Notes: generated from the sequence alone by a model not told the origin. DNA of 64,000 nt from Tenebrionibacter intestinalis (GCF_016632365.1 NZ_JAEPBH010000005.1:42326-106325); one strand, 5' to 3'; shown: positions 9,791 through 22,898, counted from the first letter of the stretch. Program-made: numbers and translations.

Positions 9791-10891
9791 ATGAAATTTA
9801 CCGTTGAACGTGAACAGTTATTAAAGCCGCTGCAACAGGTAAGCGGCCCGCTCGGTGGGCGCCCGACGCTTCCGATACTTGGCAATCTGTTGTTACAGGT
9901 AAGTGAAGGCGCGTTGTTGCTGACCGGAACCGATCTTGAAATGGAAATGGTTGCCCGTGTGACGCTGACGCAGCCGCATGAACCCGGTGCGACTACGGTA
10001 CCGGCGCGCAAATTTTTTGATATTTGTCGCGGCCTGCCTGAAGGCGCAGAAATCGCGTTACAGCTTGAAGGCGACCGGATGCTGGTGCGTTCCGGGCGCA
10101 GCCGTTTCTCGCTTTCCACGTTGCCTGCTACAGACTTTCCAAACCTGGACGACTGGCAAAGTGAGGTTGAATTCACTTTGCCTCAGGCCACCATGAAGCG
10201 CCTGATTGAGGCCACGCAATTCTCAATGGCGCATCAGGACGTGCGTTACTATCTCAACGGCATGCTCTTTGAAACCGCAGGTGAAGAGTTGCGTACTGTT
10301 GCGACAGACGGTCATCGTCTTGCGGTATGCGCTATGCCGGTAGGACAGTCTTTGCCGGACCATTCGGTGATCGTACCGCGTAAAGGCGTTATTGAACTTA
10401 TGCGTATGCTTGACGGCGGCGATACGCCGCTGCGCATACAAATTGGCAGCAATAATATTCGCGCCCACGTTGGCGATTTTATCTTTACCTCCAAGCTGGT
10501 GGACGGTCGCTTTCCGGATTATCGCCGCGTGTTGCCGAAAAGCCCGGATAAAACGCTGGAAGCGGGCTGCGACCTGCTTAAGCAGGCTTTTGCCCGCGCG
10601 GCCATTCTCTCTAACGAGAAGTTTCGTGGCGTGCGCCTGTATATAAGCGAGAATCAGCTAAAAATCACGGCCAATAACCCGGAGCAGGAAGAGGCGGAAG
10701 AAATCCTCGACGTGAATTATGGCGGCGCCGATCTGGAAATTGGCTTTAACGTCAGCTATGTGCTGGATGTGCTGAATACGCTTAAGTGCGAAAACGTGCG
10801 TATTCTACTGACGGATTCCGTGTCGAGCGTGCAGATAGAAGATGCGGCCAGCCAGGCTGCGGCCTATGTTGTCATGCCTATGAGGTTATAG
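9791..10891 (+). CDS. dnaN: DNA polymerase III beta sliding clamp
   Basis: 366 residues, the standard length. It forms the ring-shaped dimer that holds Pol III on DNA and binds many partner proteins in its hydrophobic cleft. N-terminus MKFTVEREQLLKPLQQVSGPLGGRPTLPIL and C-terminal cleft residues YVVMPMRL are both intact. It lies 4 bp after dnaA, so co-transcription is likely. Unlike E. coli, where recF follows almost directly, 329 bp separate it from recF here. Confidence 0.98.
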   Translation: MKFTVEREQLLKPLQQVSGPLGGRPTLPILGNLLLQVSEGALLLTGTDLEMEMVARVTLTQPHEPGATTVPARKFFDICRGLPEGAEIALQLEGDRMLVRSGRSRFSLSTLPATDFPNLDDWQSEVEFTLPQATMKRLIEATQFSMAHQDVRYYLNGMLFETAGEELRTVATDGHRLAVCAMPVGQSLPDHSVIVPRKGVIELMRMLDGGDTPLRIQIGSNNIRAHVGDFIFTSKLVDGRFPDYRRVLPKSPDKTLEAGCDLLKQAFARAAILSNEKFRGVRLYISENQLKITANNPEQEEAEEILDVNYGGADLEIGFNVSYVLDVLNTLKCENVRILLTDSVSSVQIEDAASQAAAYVVMPMRL

Positions 10892-11220
10892 GTTAAGCGG
10901 CCTGGTTGTGGGCGATAAGCGGCCTGGCTTACTTGTTATTCTGGCCCCGGGCTGTGCTCGCCATCCTCACGTACTTCAGTACGCTGCGGTGGCTGCGCGC
11001 AGGCCGTGACCAGACTAACTGCGACGCCGACGGCCTGGTTGCGGGCGATAAGCGGCCTGGCTGGGTTTTAGTGATTGGTTGAAAGGCCGGTTAGCTTTAC
11101 ATCCGATCGTCTCCGTTGCGTCTGGCGCGTGTTTCACTTCAAACAAGGACTGTGCTTGCTGTATCGGTTTGTTATGCGTAGGCTGGCCGCGCCTTTCATG
11201 CCACGGCCCGGGAAATAACC
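10892..11220. repeat. Repeat-bearing insert between dnaN and recF
   Basis: A 329-bp interval with no gene where E. coli has almost none. It contains a 32-bp direct repeat (10898-10929 and 11031-11062, one mismatch). Each copy itself holds GCGGCCTGG twice around GGGCGATAA. A GC-rich imperfect palindrome centred on CGTACTTCAGTACG lies between them. This resembles a small palindromic mobile or REP-like element more than a promoter region, though recF may use it as a leader. Confidence 0.8.
10951..11003. repeat. Long imperfect palindrome inside the dnaN-recF insert
   Basis: The centre is CGTACT-TC-AGTACG; the arms stay partly complementary for about 25 bases each side. It could fold into a stable cruciform or RNA hairpin between dnaN and recF. 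Confidence 0.6.
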
Positions 11221-12294
11221 ATGTCTCTGACGCGTCTTATTATCAAAGACTTTCGCAATATCGAAAACGCGGATCTCACGCTTTCTCCTGGCTTTAACTT
11301 TCTTGTCGGCGCTAACGGCAGCGGTAAAACCAGCGTGCTTGAGGCTATCTATACGCTTGGCCACGGTCGCGCGTTTCGAAGCCTGCAGACTGGACGTGTG
11401 ATTCGCCATGAACAGGCGGAGTTTGTGCTGCATGGCAGGCTTAAAGGCGAGGAGCGCGAAACGGCGGTTGGTCTGAGCAAAGACCGCCACGGCGACAGCA
11501 AAGTGCGTATCGATGGCAGCGACGGGCATAAAATTGCCGGGCTGGCGCTGCTGATGCCAATGCAGCTTATTACGCCGGAAGGCTTTACGCTGCTTAACGG
11601 CGGCCCGAAATTTCGCCGCGCGTTTATCGACTGGGGCTGCTTTCATAACGAACCCGGCTTCTTTGTAGCCTGGAGCAACCTTAAGCGCCTGATTAAACAG
11701 CGCAACGCGGCGTTGCGCCAGGTCTCGCGCTACTCCCAACTGTTGGCCTGGGATCGTGAACTGGTACCGCTGGCCGAGCAAATCAGCCGCTGGCGCGCGC
11801 AATACAGTGAGGCCATTGCCGCTGATATGGCCGACACCTGCGCCCAGTTTTTACCGGAATTCGCGCTGTCGTTTTCCTTTCTGCGTGGCTGGGAGAAAGA
11901 GACCGACTATGCTGACGTGCTGGCGCGCGGCTTTGAGCGTGACCGCATGTTGACTTATACCGCACATGGCCCGCATAAGGCCGACTTTCGCATCCGCGCC
12001 GACGGCGCGCCTGTGGAGGATACGCTGTCGCGCGGGCAGTTGAAACTGCTGATGTGCGCGCTGCGCCTGGCCCAGGGGGAATTCCTTACCCGCCAGAGCG
12101 GGCGGCGTTGTCTTTACCTTATTGATGATTTTGCCTCGGAACTTGACGATGCCCGTCGCGGGCTGTTGGCCAGCCGGCTAAAAGCAACGCAGTCACAGGT
12201 TTTTGTTAGCGCGATTAGCGCCGAACACGTGATGGATATGACGGATAAAAATTCGAAGATGTTCGCCGTGGAAAAGGGTAAAATAACCGATTAA
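11221..12294 (+). CDS. recF: Recombination mediator RecF
   Basis: 357 residues, as in E. coli. An SMC-like ATPase that, with RecO and RecR, loads RecA at gapped DNA. Walker [10 protein letters not shown] lies near residues 30-38, the ABC signature LSRGQ near 270 and Walker [13 protein letters not shown] near 298. Start is the ATG before [14 protein letters not shown]. It is followed 27 bp later by gyrB. The spacer from dnaN is unusual (see the repeat insert). Confidence 0.97.
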   Translation: MSLTRLIIKDFRNIENADLTLSPGFNFLVGANGSGKTSVLEAIYTLGHGRAFRSLQTGRVIRHEQAEFVLHGRLKGEERETAVGLSKDRHGDSKVRIDGSDGHKIAGLALLMPMQLITPEGFTLLNGGPKFRRAFIDWGCFHNEPGFFVAWSNLKRLIKQRNAALRQVSRYSQLLAWDRELVPLAEQISRWRAQYSEAIAADMADTCAQFLPEFALSFSFLRGWEKETDYADVLARGFERDRMLTYTAHGPHKADFRIRADGAPVEDTLSRGQLKLLMCALRLAQGEFLTRQSGRRCLYLIDDFASELDDARRGLLASRLKATQSQVFVSAISAEHVMDMTDKNSKMFAVEKGKITD

Positions 12295-12300
12295 TTTTGA

Positions 12301-14736
<2,436 letters not shown>

Positions 14737-14754
14737 TAACACATTGTTGTACGG

Positions 14755-14779
14755 CGCCGCGTGGTTTTATCGCGCGGCG
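14755..14779 (+). terminator. Hairpin after gyrB
   Basis: CGCCGCG / CGCGGCG stem 20 bp past the gyrB stop, followed by a short T/A-rich stretch (TATTTATCT). Probable terminator of the dnaA-gyrB series. Confidence 0.55.
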
Positions 14780-14864
14780 TATTTATCTGTATGTCACAGG
14801 CGTGATGTAACGCGTTCCCTGACATAACATTAAGGGAATTACGGCATTCTTAAAGGAGGAAATG

Positions 14865-15272
14865 ATGGGTCTTTTAGATCAGGTAACCGGCATGTTGGGC
14901 GGTGGGCAGAACAGCGATCTGGGCAAATTTCAGGCTATTTTGACCTGGGTTAACCAGCAGGGCGGCATCCAGGCTATTCTGGAAAAATTCCAGCAGGGAG
15001 GGCTCGGCGCCATTGTGGCGTCCTGGATTAGCAGCAGCATGGCTAACCAGAGCATTAGCCCGGCGCAGATCGTATCGGCGTTGGGTTCTCCGGCCATTAG
15101 CGAACTGGCGGGCAAACTTGGCCTGGATACCGGCACCGCCAGCTCCATGCTGGCGCAGTATCTGCCAACTATTGTTGACAAGCTGTCCCCCAATGGCGAA
15201 GTGAAAGCAGACAGCGGCAGCGATCTGCTTAGCATGGCGACAGGCCTGCTGAAAGGTAAACTGTTCTCCTGA
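14865..15272 (+). CDS. yidB: YidB family protein (DUF937)
   Basis: 135 residues. Function unknown. The DUF937 pattern is visible: an opening MGLLDQVTGMLGG, then Gly-rich helical segments (QQGGIQAILEKFQQGGLGAIVASW), a low-complexity centre, and a LLKGKLFS end like E. coli YidB. There is no signal peptide. AGGAGG at 14854-14859 fits the second of two adjacent ATGs (14862, 14865) better. Its own terminator at 15281-15315 makes it likely monocistronic. Confidence 0.9.
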   Translation: MGLLDQVTGMLGGGQNSDLGKFQAILTWVNQQGGIQAILEKFQQGGLGAIVASWISSSMANQSISPAQIVSALGSPAISELAGKLGLDTGTASSMLAQYLPTIVDKLSPNGEVKADSGSDLLSMATGLLKGKLFS

Positions 15273-15280
15273 TTATCTGT

Positions 15281-15315
15281 AAACCACCGGCGCAACGTCG
15301 GTGGTTTTGTTTTTT
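15281..15315 (+). terminator. Rho-independent terminator of yidB
   Basis: AACCACCG / CGGTGGTT stem followed by TTGTTTTTT, 9 bp past the yidB stop. Confidence 0.9.
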
Positions 15316-15443
15316 AGCCTCACCTTAATGCATGTCCCTTCCCGAAATACCCTGACGTGCATCGCTGCTGTTTCTGTGACCATAATCACGCTAAAATGTT
15401 GTAAATTTACCTCTTTACTCACGTCATTAGAGCCCCGGACACT

Positions 15444-16256
15444 ATGGCTATAAAACTGATTGCGCTCGATATGGATGGCACACTGCTGCTACCGGACCAC
15501 ACTATCTCTCCAGCCGTACAGGCCGCTATTGCCGCAGCCCGCGCTCGTGGTATTAAAGTTGTGCTGACGACAGGGCGCCCTTACGCAGGCGTGCGCCGTT
15601 ATCTCCAGACGCTCAAAATGGATCAACAGGACGACTATTGTATTACCTATAACGGAGCGCTGGTGCAAAAAGCCAGTGACGGCGGCACGGTTGTGCAAAC
15701 CACGCTGAGTTATGATGACTATCGCTATCTGGAGCGAATGTCACGCGAGGTCGGATCCCATTTCCATGCGCTTGACAGACACAAACTGTATACCGCCAAC
15801 CGCGATATCAGCTATTACACCGTACATGAATCCTATGTTGCCACCATTCCGCTCGTGTTTTGCGAGGCGGAGAATATGCCGCGCGATATCGCATTACTTA
15901 AAGTAATGCTGATTGATGAGCCGGAAATACTGGATAACGCGATAGCCCGTATTCCACAGGAGGTTAAAGCGCGTTATACCCTGCTGAAAAGCGCGCCTTA
16001 TTTTCTTGAAATCCTTGATAAACGTGTGGATAAAGGCACTGGCGTGCGCTCGCTGGCGCAGGCGCTCGGCATAGGCGCAGATGAAGTCATGGCGATAGGC
16101 GATCAGGAAAACGATATCGCCATGATTGAGTACGCCGGTACCGGTGTAGCGATGGGCAACGCGATTGATTCTGTAAAAAAGGCGGCCGATTTTATTACGC
16201 GCGCCAATCTGGAAGATGGCGTTGCGCACGCTATTGAGCGCTTTGCGTTACAGTAA
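15444..16256 (+). CDS. yidA: Sugar-phosphate phosphatase YidA (HAD, Cof type)
   Basis: 270 residues, equal to E. coli YidA. A HAD-IIB hydrolase of cytosolic sugar phosphates with broad specificity. Motif I LDMDGTLL (nucleophile Asp near residue 9), motif II TTGRP near 43, a C2 cap and motif IV GDQENDIAMIEYAG near 215 are complete. Start is the ATG before AIKLIALDMDG. It has its own upstream terminator and a downstream stem-loop (16275-16294), so it is probably a single-gene unit. Confidence 0.95.
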   Translation: MAIKLIALDMDGTLLLPDHTISPAVQAAIAAARARGIKVVLTTGRPYAGVRRYLQTLKMDQQDDYCITYNGALVQKASDGGTVVQTTLSYDDYRYLERMSREVGSHFHALDRHKLYTANRDISYYTVHESYVATIPLVFCEAENMPRDIALLKVMLIDEPEILDNAIARIPQEVKARYTLLKSAPYFLEILDKRVDKGTGVRSLAQALGIGADEVMAIGDQENDIAMIEYAGTGVAMGNAIDSVKKAADFITRANLEDGVAHAIERFALQ

Positions 16257-16274
16257 TTTTTCCTCGTAATTTAT

Positions 16275-16294
16275 CCGGTCGTCTCGTTGACCGG
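16275..16294 (+). terminator. Stem-loop after yidA
   Basis: CCGGTC / GACCGG with an 8-base loop, 18 bp after the yidA stop and without a good U-tract. Confidence 0.4.
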
Positions 16295-16362
16295 AACTTC
16301 CCTCCCTGCAAAGTATTGCCGCTTCTTCGTCGGGCCGATCATTAAAATGAAAGAAATTACTT

Positions 16363-16390
16363 GCATCAAATGCATAAATGCATTTAATGC
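16363..16390. promoter_or_regulatory. Large palindrome upstream of fhs (operator-like)
   Basis: 13-bp arms around AA: left arm GCATCAAATGCAT; the right arm read backwards is GCATTAAATGCAT, so 12 of 13 pairs match. It ends 79 bp before the fhs start codon. It does not fit the PurR or ArgR consensus and has no U-tract. A dimeric regulator site is the best guess. Confidence 0.6.
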
Positions 16391-16469
16391 GAAATAACCC
16401 TGAGTCACGCGAATGCGTGCCTGTTGTTTCTATTCAAACCTCGCCAATGACCCTGTCAGGGAGACAAGA

Positions 16470-18140
16470 ATGAAAGCAGATATTGAGATAGCCAGAGATT
16501 GTCGGATGAAGCCCATTGCCGAAGTTGCGCGCGTGCTGGACATACCCGAAGACGACCTGGAGCTTTACGGGAAATACAAAGCCAAACTAAGCGATACGCT
16601 GTGGAATAAACTGGCGCATGCGCCGCTGGGCAAGCTGGTTTTGGTTACCGCTATCAACCCAACGCCGGCAGGCGAAGGCAAAACCACCGTCACGGTTGGG
16701 CTTGGTCAGGCGCTAAGCCGCCTTGGAAAAAGAGCGACGGTTGCGCTGCGTGAGCCGTCGCTTGGTCCCTGTTTTGGCATTAAAGGCGGCGCCAGCGGCG
16801 GCGGCTATGCGCAGGTTGTGCCGATGGAGGAGTTAAATTTGCACTTCACCGGCGACTTTCACGCCATTACGTCTGCAAATAATTTGCTCGCGGCGCTGCT
16901 TGATAATCATATTCACCAGGGTAATGCGCTGGGAATAGACAGCAAGCAAATCGTTATTAAGCGCTGCCTGGATATGAACGATCGCGTGTTGCGCAATATT
17001 GTCGTTGGCCTTGGCGGTAAAGCGGATGGCGTCGTGCGTGAAGATCGCTTTGTTATCTCCGTTGCCTCTGAAATCATGGCTATCCTTTGCCTGGCCGGCG
17101 ATTTGGCCGACCTTAAACGGATGCTGGGTAACATGATTGTTGCCTGGCGTTATGACGGCAGCCCGGTAACCACGGCGGATCTGGGCGCTACCGGGGCGCT
17201 GGCGGTACTGCTTAAGGATGCGCTTAAGCCGAACCTGGTACAAACCCTTGAAAACAGCCCGGCAATTGTACACGGCGGGCCTTTTGCCAATATTGCTCAT
17301 GGCTGTAACAGCGTGCGCGCAACAAGGCTCGCGCTGAAGCTGGCGGATGTGGTCGTTACTGAAGCCGGATTCGGCGCCGATCTTGGCGCCGAAAAATTCT
17401 TTGATATTAAATGCCGTAAAAGCGGCCTGAAGCCTGATGCCGTGGTGCTGGTGGCAACGGTGCGGGCGTTAAAATACAACGGCGGCGCGGCAAAAAGCGA
17501 GCTGGCAGTGGAGAACCTGGCCGCGCTTGAGCGCGGCATTGTTAACCTCGGCAAACATATTGAGAACCTGCAGAAGTTTGGCGTACCGGTGGTGGTAACG
17601 CTGAATGCCTTTGTTACCGACACGCCGGCTGAACAGGCGTTGATTAGCGATTACTGTCGCGCGCGCGGTTGCGAGGTTGTGCTCACTGAAGTCTGGGAAA
17701 AAGGCGGCGAGGGCGGCATGGCGCTGGCCCGAAGCGTGCTAAATACGCTGGAAAACCGGCCTTCTGATTTCCGGGTGCTGTACCCGGACGCCATGCCGCT
17801 TGAGGACAAAATCGCCACCATTGCCCGAGAAATATACGGTGCGGACGGCGTGACGTTTGGCCCGGCGGCGCAAAAAGCGCTTAAAAAAATTAGCGATGTC
17901 GGTATGGCGTCGTTCCCGGTATGCATTGCAAAAACCCAGTATTCACTGTCCGATGACCCGAAAAAGCTGGGGCGACCAGAAGGTTTTACAGTTCACATTC
18001 GCGATGCTTATGTTGCGGCTGGCGCAGGTTTCGTGGTTGCGCTTGCGGGCGATATCATGACGATGCCCGGCCTGCCAAAAACCCCCGCAGCCCTGGGTAT
18101 AGATATCGACGATAACGGTCTTATCAGCGGGCTGTTTTAA
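16470..18140 (+). CDS. fhs: Formate--tetrahydrofolate ligase
   Basis: 556 residues. It makes 10-formyl-THF from formate, THF and ATP in the cytosol. The ATP site is TPAGEGKTT near residues 65-73; also seen are [14 protein letters not shown], the FTGDFHAI segment and the C-terminal [12 protein letters not shown]. Start is the ATG at 16470 with AGGGAG before it; an in-frame ATG at 16413 would add 19 atypical residues. folD follows 17 bp later. E. coli K-12 lacks this gene, so it is an accessory function here. Codon use looks like its neighbours, so any acquisition is not recent. Confidence 0.96.
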   Translation: MKADIEIARDCRMKPIAEVARVLDIPEDDLELYGKYKAKLSDTLWNKLAHAPLGKLVLVTAINPTPAGEGKTTVTVGLGQALSRLGKRATVALREPSLGPCFGIKGGASGGGYAQVVPMEELNLHFTGDFHAITSANNLLAALLDNHIHQGNALGIDSKQIVIKRCLDMNDRVLRNIVVGLGGKADGVVREDRFVISVASEIMAILCLAGDLADLKRMLGNMIVAWRYDGSPVTTADLGATGALAVLLKDALKPNLVQTLENSPAIVHGGPFANIAHGCNSVRATRLALKLADVVVTEAGFGADLGAEKFFDIKCRKSGLKPDAVVLVATVRALKYNGGAAKSELAVENLAALERGIVNLGKHIENLQKFGVPVVVTLNAFVTDTPAEQALISDYCRARGCEVVLTEVWEKGGEGGMALARSVLNTLENRPSDFRVLYPDAMPLEDKIATIAREIYGADGVTFGPAAQKALKKISDVGMASFPVCIAKTQYSLSDDPKKLGRPEGFTVHIRDAYVAAGAGFVVALAGDIMTMPGLPKTPAALGIDIDDNGLISGLF

Positions 18141-18157
18141 ACTTAAAAGGATGTGCT

Positions 18158-18994
18158 ATGACACAGCTTATTGATGGTAAAGCGCTTGCATCGAGCCTGA
18201 TGGCGAAACTGAAAAATAGCGTGGCGCAGCAGCAGCGGCAGATAACTCTCGCCGTGGTGCAGGTAGGTGACGATCCGGCTTCAACGGTGTACATACGCAA
18301 CAAACATAAAGCCTGTGAGAAAGTCGGCATTCGTTCGCTGCACATTCATCTTGAAGGCGATATCACCAGCGGCAGCCTGCTGGACACCGTTCATACGCTT
18401 AACAGCCGTGAGGACGTTGACGGGATTCTGGTGCAGCTACCGCTACCGTCAGGAATAGATGAGGGTGAGGTGATTCGTGCGATCGATCCGGCGAAAGACG
18501 TAGACGGTTTCCACCCAATTAATATCGGTCGAATGATGCTGGGCGAAGATTGCCTGTTGCCCTGTACGCCGGCAGGTATTATCGCGCTGCTTAAAAGCAA
18601 CGGCGTGGATATTAACGGTAAGGAATGCGTGGTGGTCGGGCGCAGCAATATTGTGGGCAAGCCGGTCGCGCAGTTGCTGTTGCAGGCGCACGGCACCGTC
18701 ACGCAGTGCCATTCCCGCACCCGTAACCTGGCTGAGGTGTGCCGCCGTGCGGACATACTGGTAGCGGCCGTCGGTGTACCGCGTTTGATTAACGCTGATT
18801 TTGTGAAGCCCGGCGCGGTGGTTATTGATGTAGGGATTCACCGTATGGCGGATAACACGCTGTGCGGCGATGTGGATTTCGATAGCGTGAAAGATATAGT
18901 TGGGGCAATTACGCCTGTGCCGGGCGGCGTGGGGCCGATGACTATCGCGATGCTGATGCAAAACTGCGTCAGGGCGGGCCATTGCGGCAATTAG
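18158..18994 (+). CDS. folD: Methylenetetrahydrofolate dehydrogenase / cyclohydrolase FolD
   Basis: 278 residues, about ten shorter than E. coli FolD as recalled. It interconverts 10-formyl-, 5,10-methenyl- and 5,10-methylene-THF with NADP. The active-site YIRNKHKAC (Tyr and Lys of the YxxxK motif), QLPLP, the NADP loop GRSNIVGKP and the C-terminal PVPGGVGPMT are all present. With fhs directly upstream it completes formate to methylene-THF. Whether this is the only folD of the genome, or a second copy dedicated to fhs, cannot be told from the window. Confidence 0.93.
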   Translation: MTQLIDGKALASSLMAKLKNSVAQQQRQITLAVVQVGDDPASTVYIRNKHKACEKVGIRSLHIHLEGDITSGSLLDTVHTLNSREDVDGILVQLPLPSGIDEGEVIRAIDPAKDVDGFHPINIGRMMLGEDCLLPCTPAGIIALLKSNGVDINGKECVVVGRSNIVGKPVAQLLLQAHGTVTQCHSRTRNLAEVCRRADILVAAVGVPRLINADFVKPGAVVIDVGIHRMADNTLCGDVDFDSVKDIVGAITPVPGGVGPMTIAMLMQNCVRAGHCGN

Positions 18995-20038
<1,044 letters not shown>

Positions 20039-20093
20039 GGGCGCTTTCGGGTATTATGCTCAGTCATTTCTTCACCTGTGGGGCATTGTAATT

Positions 20094-20369
20094 ATGGCAC
20101 GCGTAACTGTTCAGGACGCTGTAGAGAAAATTGGTAACCGTTTTGACCTGGTGCTGGTCGCTGCGCGTCGCGCTCGTCAGATGCAGGTTGGTGGCAAAGA
20201 TCCGCTGGTGCCGGAAGAAAACGATAAGACTACCGTTATTGCGCTGCGCGAAATTGAAGAAGGCCTGATCAACAATCAGATCCTCGACGTGCGCGAGCGC
20301 CAGGAGCAGCAGGAGCAGGAAGCCGCCGAACTGCAGGCAGTCACCGCGATTGCTGAAGGGCGACGTTAA
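20094..20369 (+). CDS. rpoZ: RNA polymerase omega subunit
   Basis: 91 residues, as in E. coli. It stabilises the beta' subunit and forms part of ppGpp site 1. [29 protein letters not shown] and the helical Glu/Gln-rich tail are typical. It lies 55 bp after gmk and just before spoT, the gene for ppGpp turnover. Confidence 0.97.
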
Positions 20370-20390
20370 TTAACCAGCAGCGGGTAACCC

Positions 20391-22511
20391 TTGTATCTGT
20401 TTGAAAGCCTGAATCAACTGATTCAAAACTATTTGCCTGCAGACCAGATCAAGCGGCTGCAGCAGGCGTATCTGGTCGCACGTGACGCACACGAGGGCCA
20501 GACTCGTTCAAGCGGCGAGCCCTACATCACCCATCCCGTAGCGGTAGCCTGTATTCTGGCCGAGATGAAGCTCGACCACGAAACGCTAATGGCGGCCCTG
20601 CTGCATGATGTGATCGAAGACACCCCCGCCACCTACCAGGACATGGAACAGTTGTTCGGCAAAAGCGTTGCCGAACTGGTAGAGGGCGTCTCCAAGCTGG
20701 ATAAACTGAAATTTCGCGACAAGAAAGAGGCGCAGGCCGAAAACTTTCGCAAGATGATCATGGCGATGGTGCAGGATATCCGCGTCATACTGATCAAACT
20801 CGCCGACCGAACGCACAATATGCGTACTCTCGGGGCGCTGCGCCCGGATAAGCGTCGGCGCATTGCCAGAGAAACGCTGGAAATTTACAGTCCGCTGGCG
20901 CACCGCCTCGGCATCCATAATCTTAAAACCGAGCTTGAAGAGCTGGGGTTTGAGGCGCTATACCCTAACCGTTACCGCGTCATTAAAGAAGTGGTAAAAG
21001 CCGCGCGCGGCAACCGTAAGGAGATGATCCAGAAGATCCTTTCTGAAATCGAGGGGCGATTACAGGAGGCTGGCATACTTTGCCTCGTTAGCGGCCGCGA
21101 AAAGCACCTCTATTCCATTTATTGCAAAATGGTGCTTAAAGAGCAACGCTTTCACTCCATTATGGATATCTATGCGTTTCGCGTTATCGTAAAAGATGTG
21201 GATACCTGCTACCGCGTGCTGGGGCAGATGCACAATCTGTACAAACCCCGTCCCGGCCGCGTTAAAGACTATATCGCCATCCCTAAAGCTAACGGCTATC
21301 AGTCTCTTCATACCTCTATGATTGGCCCGCACGGCGTGCCGGTTGAAGTGCAAATTCGCACCGAAGATATGGATATGATGGCGGAAATGGGGGTGGCGGC
21401 GCACTGGGCTTATAAAGAACAGGGCGAAAGCAGCACAACGGCGCAGATCCGCGCCCAGCGCTGGATGCAAAGCCTGCTTGAGCTTCAGCAAAGCGCCGGC
21501 AGTTCATTTGAATTTATTGAAAGCGTAAAATCAGACCTCTTTCCGGACGAAATCTACGTATTCACCCCAGAAGGCCGCATTGTTGAATTGCCCGCAGGCG
21601 CTACGCCTGTGGACTTCGCCTATGCTGTACATACCGATATCGGCCATGCCTGCGTCGGCGCGCGCGTGGATCGCCAGCCCTATCCTCTGTCTCAACCGCT
21701 TTTTAGTGGCCAGACGGTAGAAATCATTACCGCGCCAGGCGCGCGGCCCAATGCCGCCTGGCTGAACTTTGTGGTCAGCTCTAAAGCCCGTGCGCGCATT
21801 CGCCAGATGCTGAAAAATTTGCGCCGGGAAGACTCTGTAAGCCTGGGCCGCCGCTTGCTTAACCACGCGCTTGGCGGTAGCCGCAAGCTGGCGGAAATTC
21901 CGCCGGAAAACATCCAGCGCGAACTGGATCGCATGAAGCTGACAACGCTTGACGATTTGCTGGCGGAAATTGGGTTGGGCAACGCCATGAGCGTGGTTAT
22001 TGCAAAGAACCTGTTGCAGGGTGAAAGCGCCGCGCAGCAGGCTATGCAAACCTCGGCTATCGGCCACAGTCACCTGCCCATCAAAGGCGCCGATGGCGTC
22101 CTTATTACCTTTGCCAAATGCTGCCGCCCGATTCCCGGCGATCCTATTGTCGCACACGTCAGCCCGGGCAAAGGCCTGGTGATTCACCATGAATCCTGCC
22201 GCAATATTCGCGGCTATCAGAAAGAGCCTGAGAAATTCATGGCGGTAGAATGGGCAGCCGAAACCGAGCAGGAATTTATCACTGAAATTAAGGTTGAAAT
22301 GTTCAACCACCATGGCGCGCTGGCAAACCTGACGGCATCTATTAATACTGCGGGCTCCAGTATCCAGAGCCTGAATACGGAAGAGAAAGACGGCCGCGTC
22401 TATACCGCGTTTATTCGCCTGACGGCGCGCGATCGCGTCCAACTGGCAAACATTATGCGTAAAATTCGCGTAATGCCGGATGTGTTTAAAGTGAACCGCA
22501 ACCGAAACTAA
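20391..22511 (+). CDS. spoT: Bifunctional (p)ppGpp synthase/hydrolase SpoT
   Basis: 706 residues from a TTG start. It degrades and weakly makes (p)ppGpp in response to starvation. The HD hydrolase domain has HDVIED at 72-77, followed by the RelA/SpoT synthetase region (YRVIKEVV, RVKDYIAIPKANGYQSLHT), the TGS domain (VFTPEGRIVELPAGATPVDFAYAVHT), a Cys-containing zinc-finger-like region (FAKCCRPIPGD) and a C-terminal ACT domain. TTG is the only credible start, since homology begins at its first codon. It lies 21 bp after rpoZ. Confidence 0.97.
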   Translation: MYLFESLNQLIQNYLPADQIKRLQQAYLVARDAHEGQTRSSGEPYITHPVAVACILAEMKLDHETLMAALLHDVIEDTPATYQDMEQLFGKSVAELVEGVSKLDKLKFRDKKEAQAENFRKMIMAMVQDIRVILIKLADRTHNMRTLGALRPDKRRRIARETLEIYSPLAHRLGIHNLKTELEELGFEALYPNRYRVIKEVVKAARGNRKEMIQKILSEIEGRLQEAGILCLVSGREKHLYSIYCKMVLKEQRFHSIMDIYAFRVIVKDVDTCYRVLGQMHNLYKPRPGRVKDYIAIPKANGYQSLHTSMIGPHGVPVEVQIRTEDMDMMAEMGVAAHWAYKEQGESSTTAQIRAQRWMQSLLELQQSAGSSFEFIESVKSDLFPDEIYVFTPEGRIVELPAGATPVDFAYAVHTDIGHACVGARVDRQPYPLSQPLFSGQTVEIITAPGARPNAAWLNFVVSSKARARIRQMLKNLRREDSVSLGRRLLNHALGGSRKLAEIPPENIQRELDRMKLTTLDDLLAEIGLGNAMSVVIAKNLLQGESAAQQAMQTSAIGHSHLPIKGADGVLITFAKCCRPIPGDPIVAHVSPGKGLVIHHESCRNIRGYQKEPEKFMAVEWAAETEQEFITEIKVEMFNHHGALANLTASINTAGSSIQSLNTEEKDGRVYTAFIRLTARDRVQLANIMRKIRVMPDVFKVNRNRN

Positions 22512-22514
22512 ATT

Positions 22515-22898
22515 ATGAACCCACGGCGCTATGCACATCTCGGTGAAAGGCTGGGCTTACGTCAGCCCGGACTCACAGTATGCATGGGGAAGACGCCTGC
22601 TATATCGGCTGTTTTCCGCTCGGCAGCCGTCATGATACATAAAACGCGCGCCATCAGGACCACAGGTTGGTTACGCGCAGCCGTGGGTAATACGAGCGTT
22701 CGTCTTAGGGCGCGGTGGTTACACATGCTCGCCGCCCGTTTTTCCCCCCCAGCCGCTGATTTTCGCCATATCGATAGCCCCCGCTCGCCCCATATTCTTA
22801 TGAACAGGAAAAAAACCGGCATTGCGCACAGGATACCGGCGGAATTGACGCCGTTGCCGGCTTACGGGTTTGTATACAGGCGAGGGAATAAACCATGA
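22515..22898 (+). pseudogene. trmH: Degenerate trmH (tRNA Gm18 2'-O-methyltransferase) remnant
   Basis: Still open for 127 codons against about 229 in E. coli TrmH. It begins like TrmH (MNPRRYAHLGERLGLRQPGLTVCM) and keeps a decayed AISAVFRSAA segment and ADFRHIDSPRSPHILM followed by KKTG, matching TrmH DFREID...ILMGQEKTG. The C-terminal half, with the knotted S-adenosylmethionine site and NVSVASALILYE-type motif, is gone. It lies at the conserved trmH position, 3 bp after spoT. Its TGA overlaps the recG start codon as ATGA, so translational coupling to recG may explain why the frame stays open. Loss of methyltransferase activity is inferred. Confidence 0.85.

Noticed and set aside
21531..22538. 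335-codon antisense frame inside spoT
   Set aside because: Complement of the conserved TGS-ACT part of SpoT, with no independent evidence of coding.
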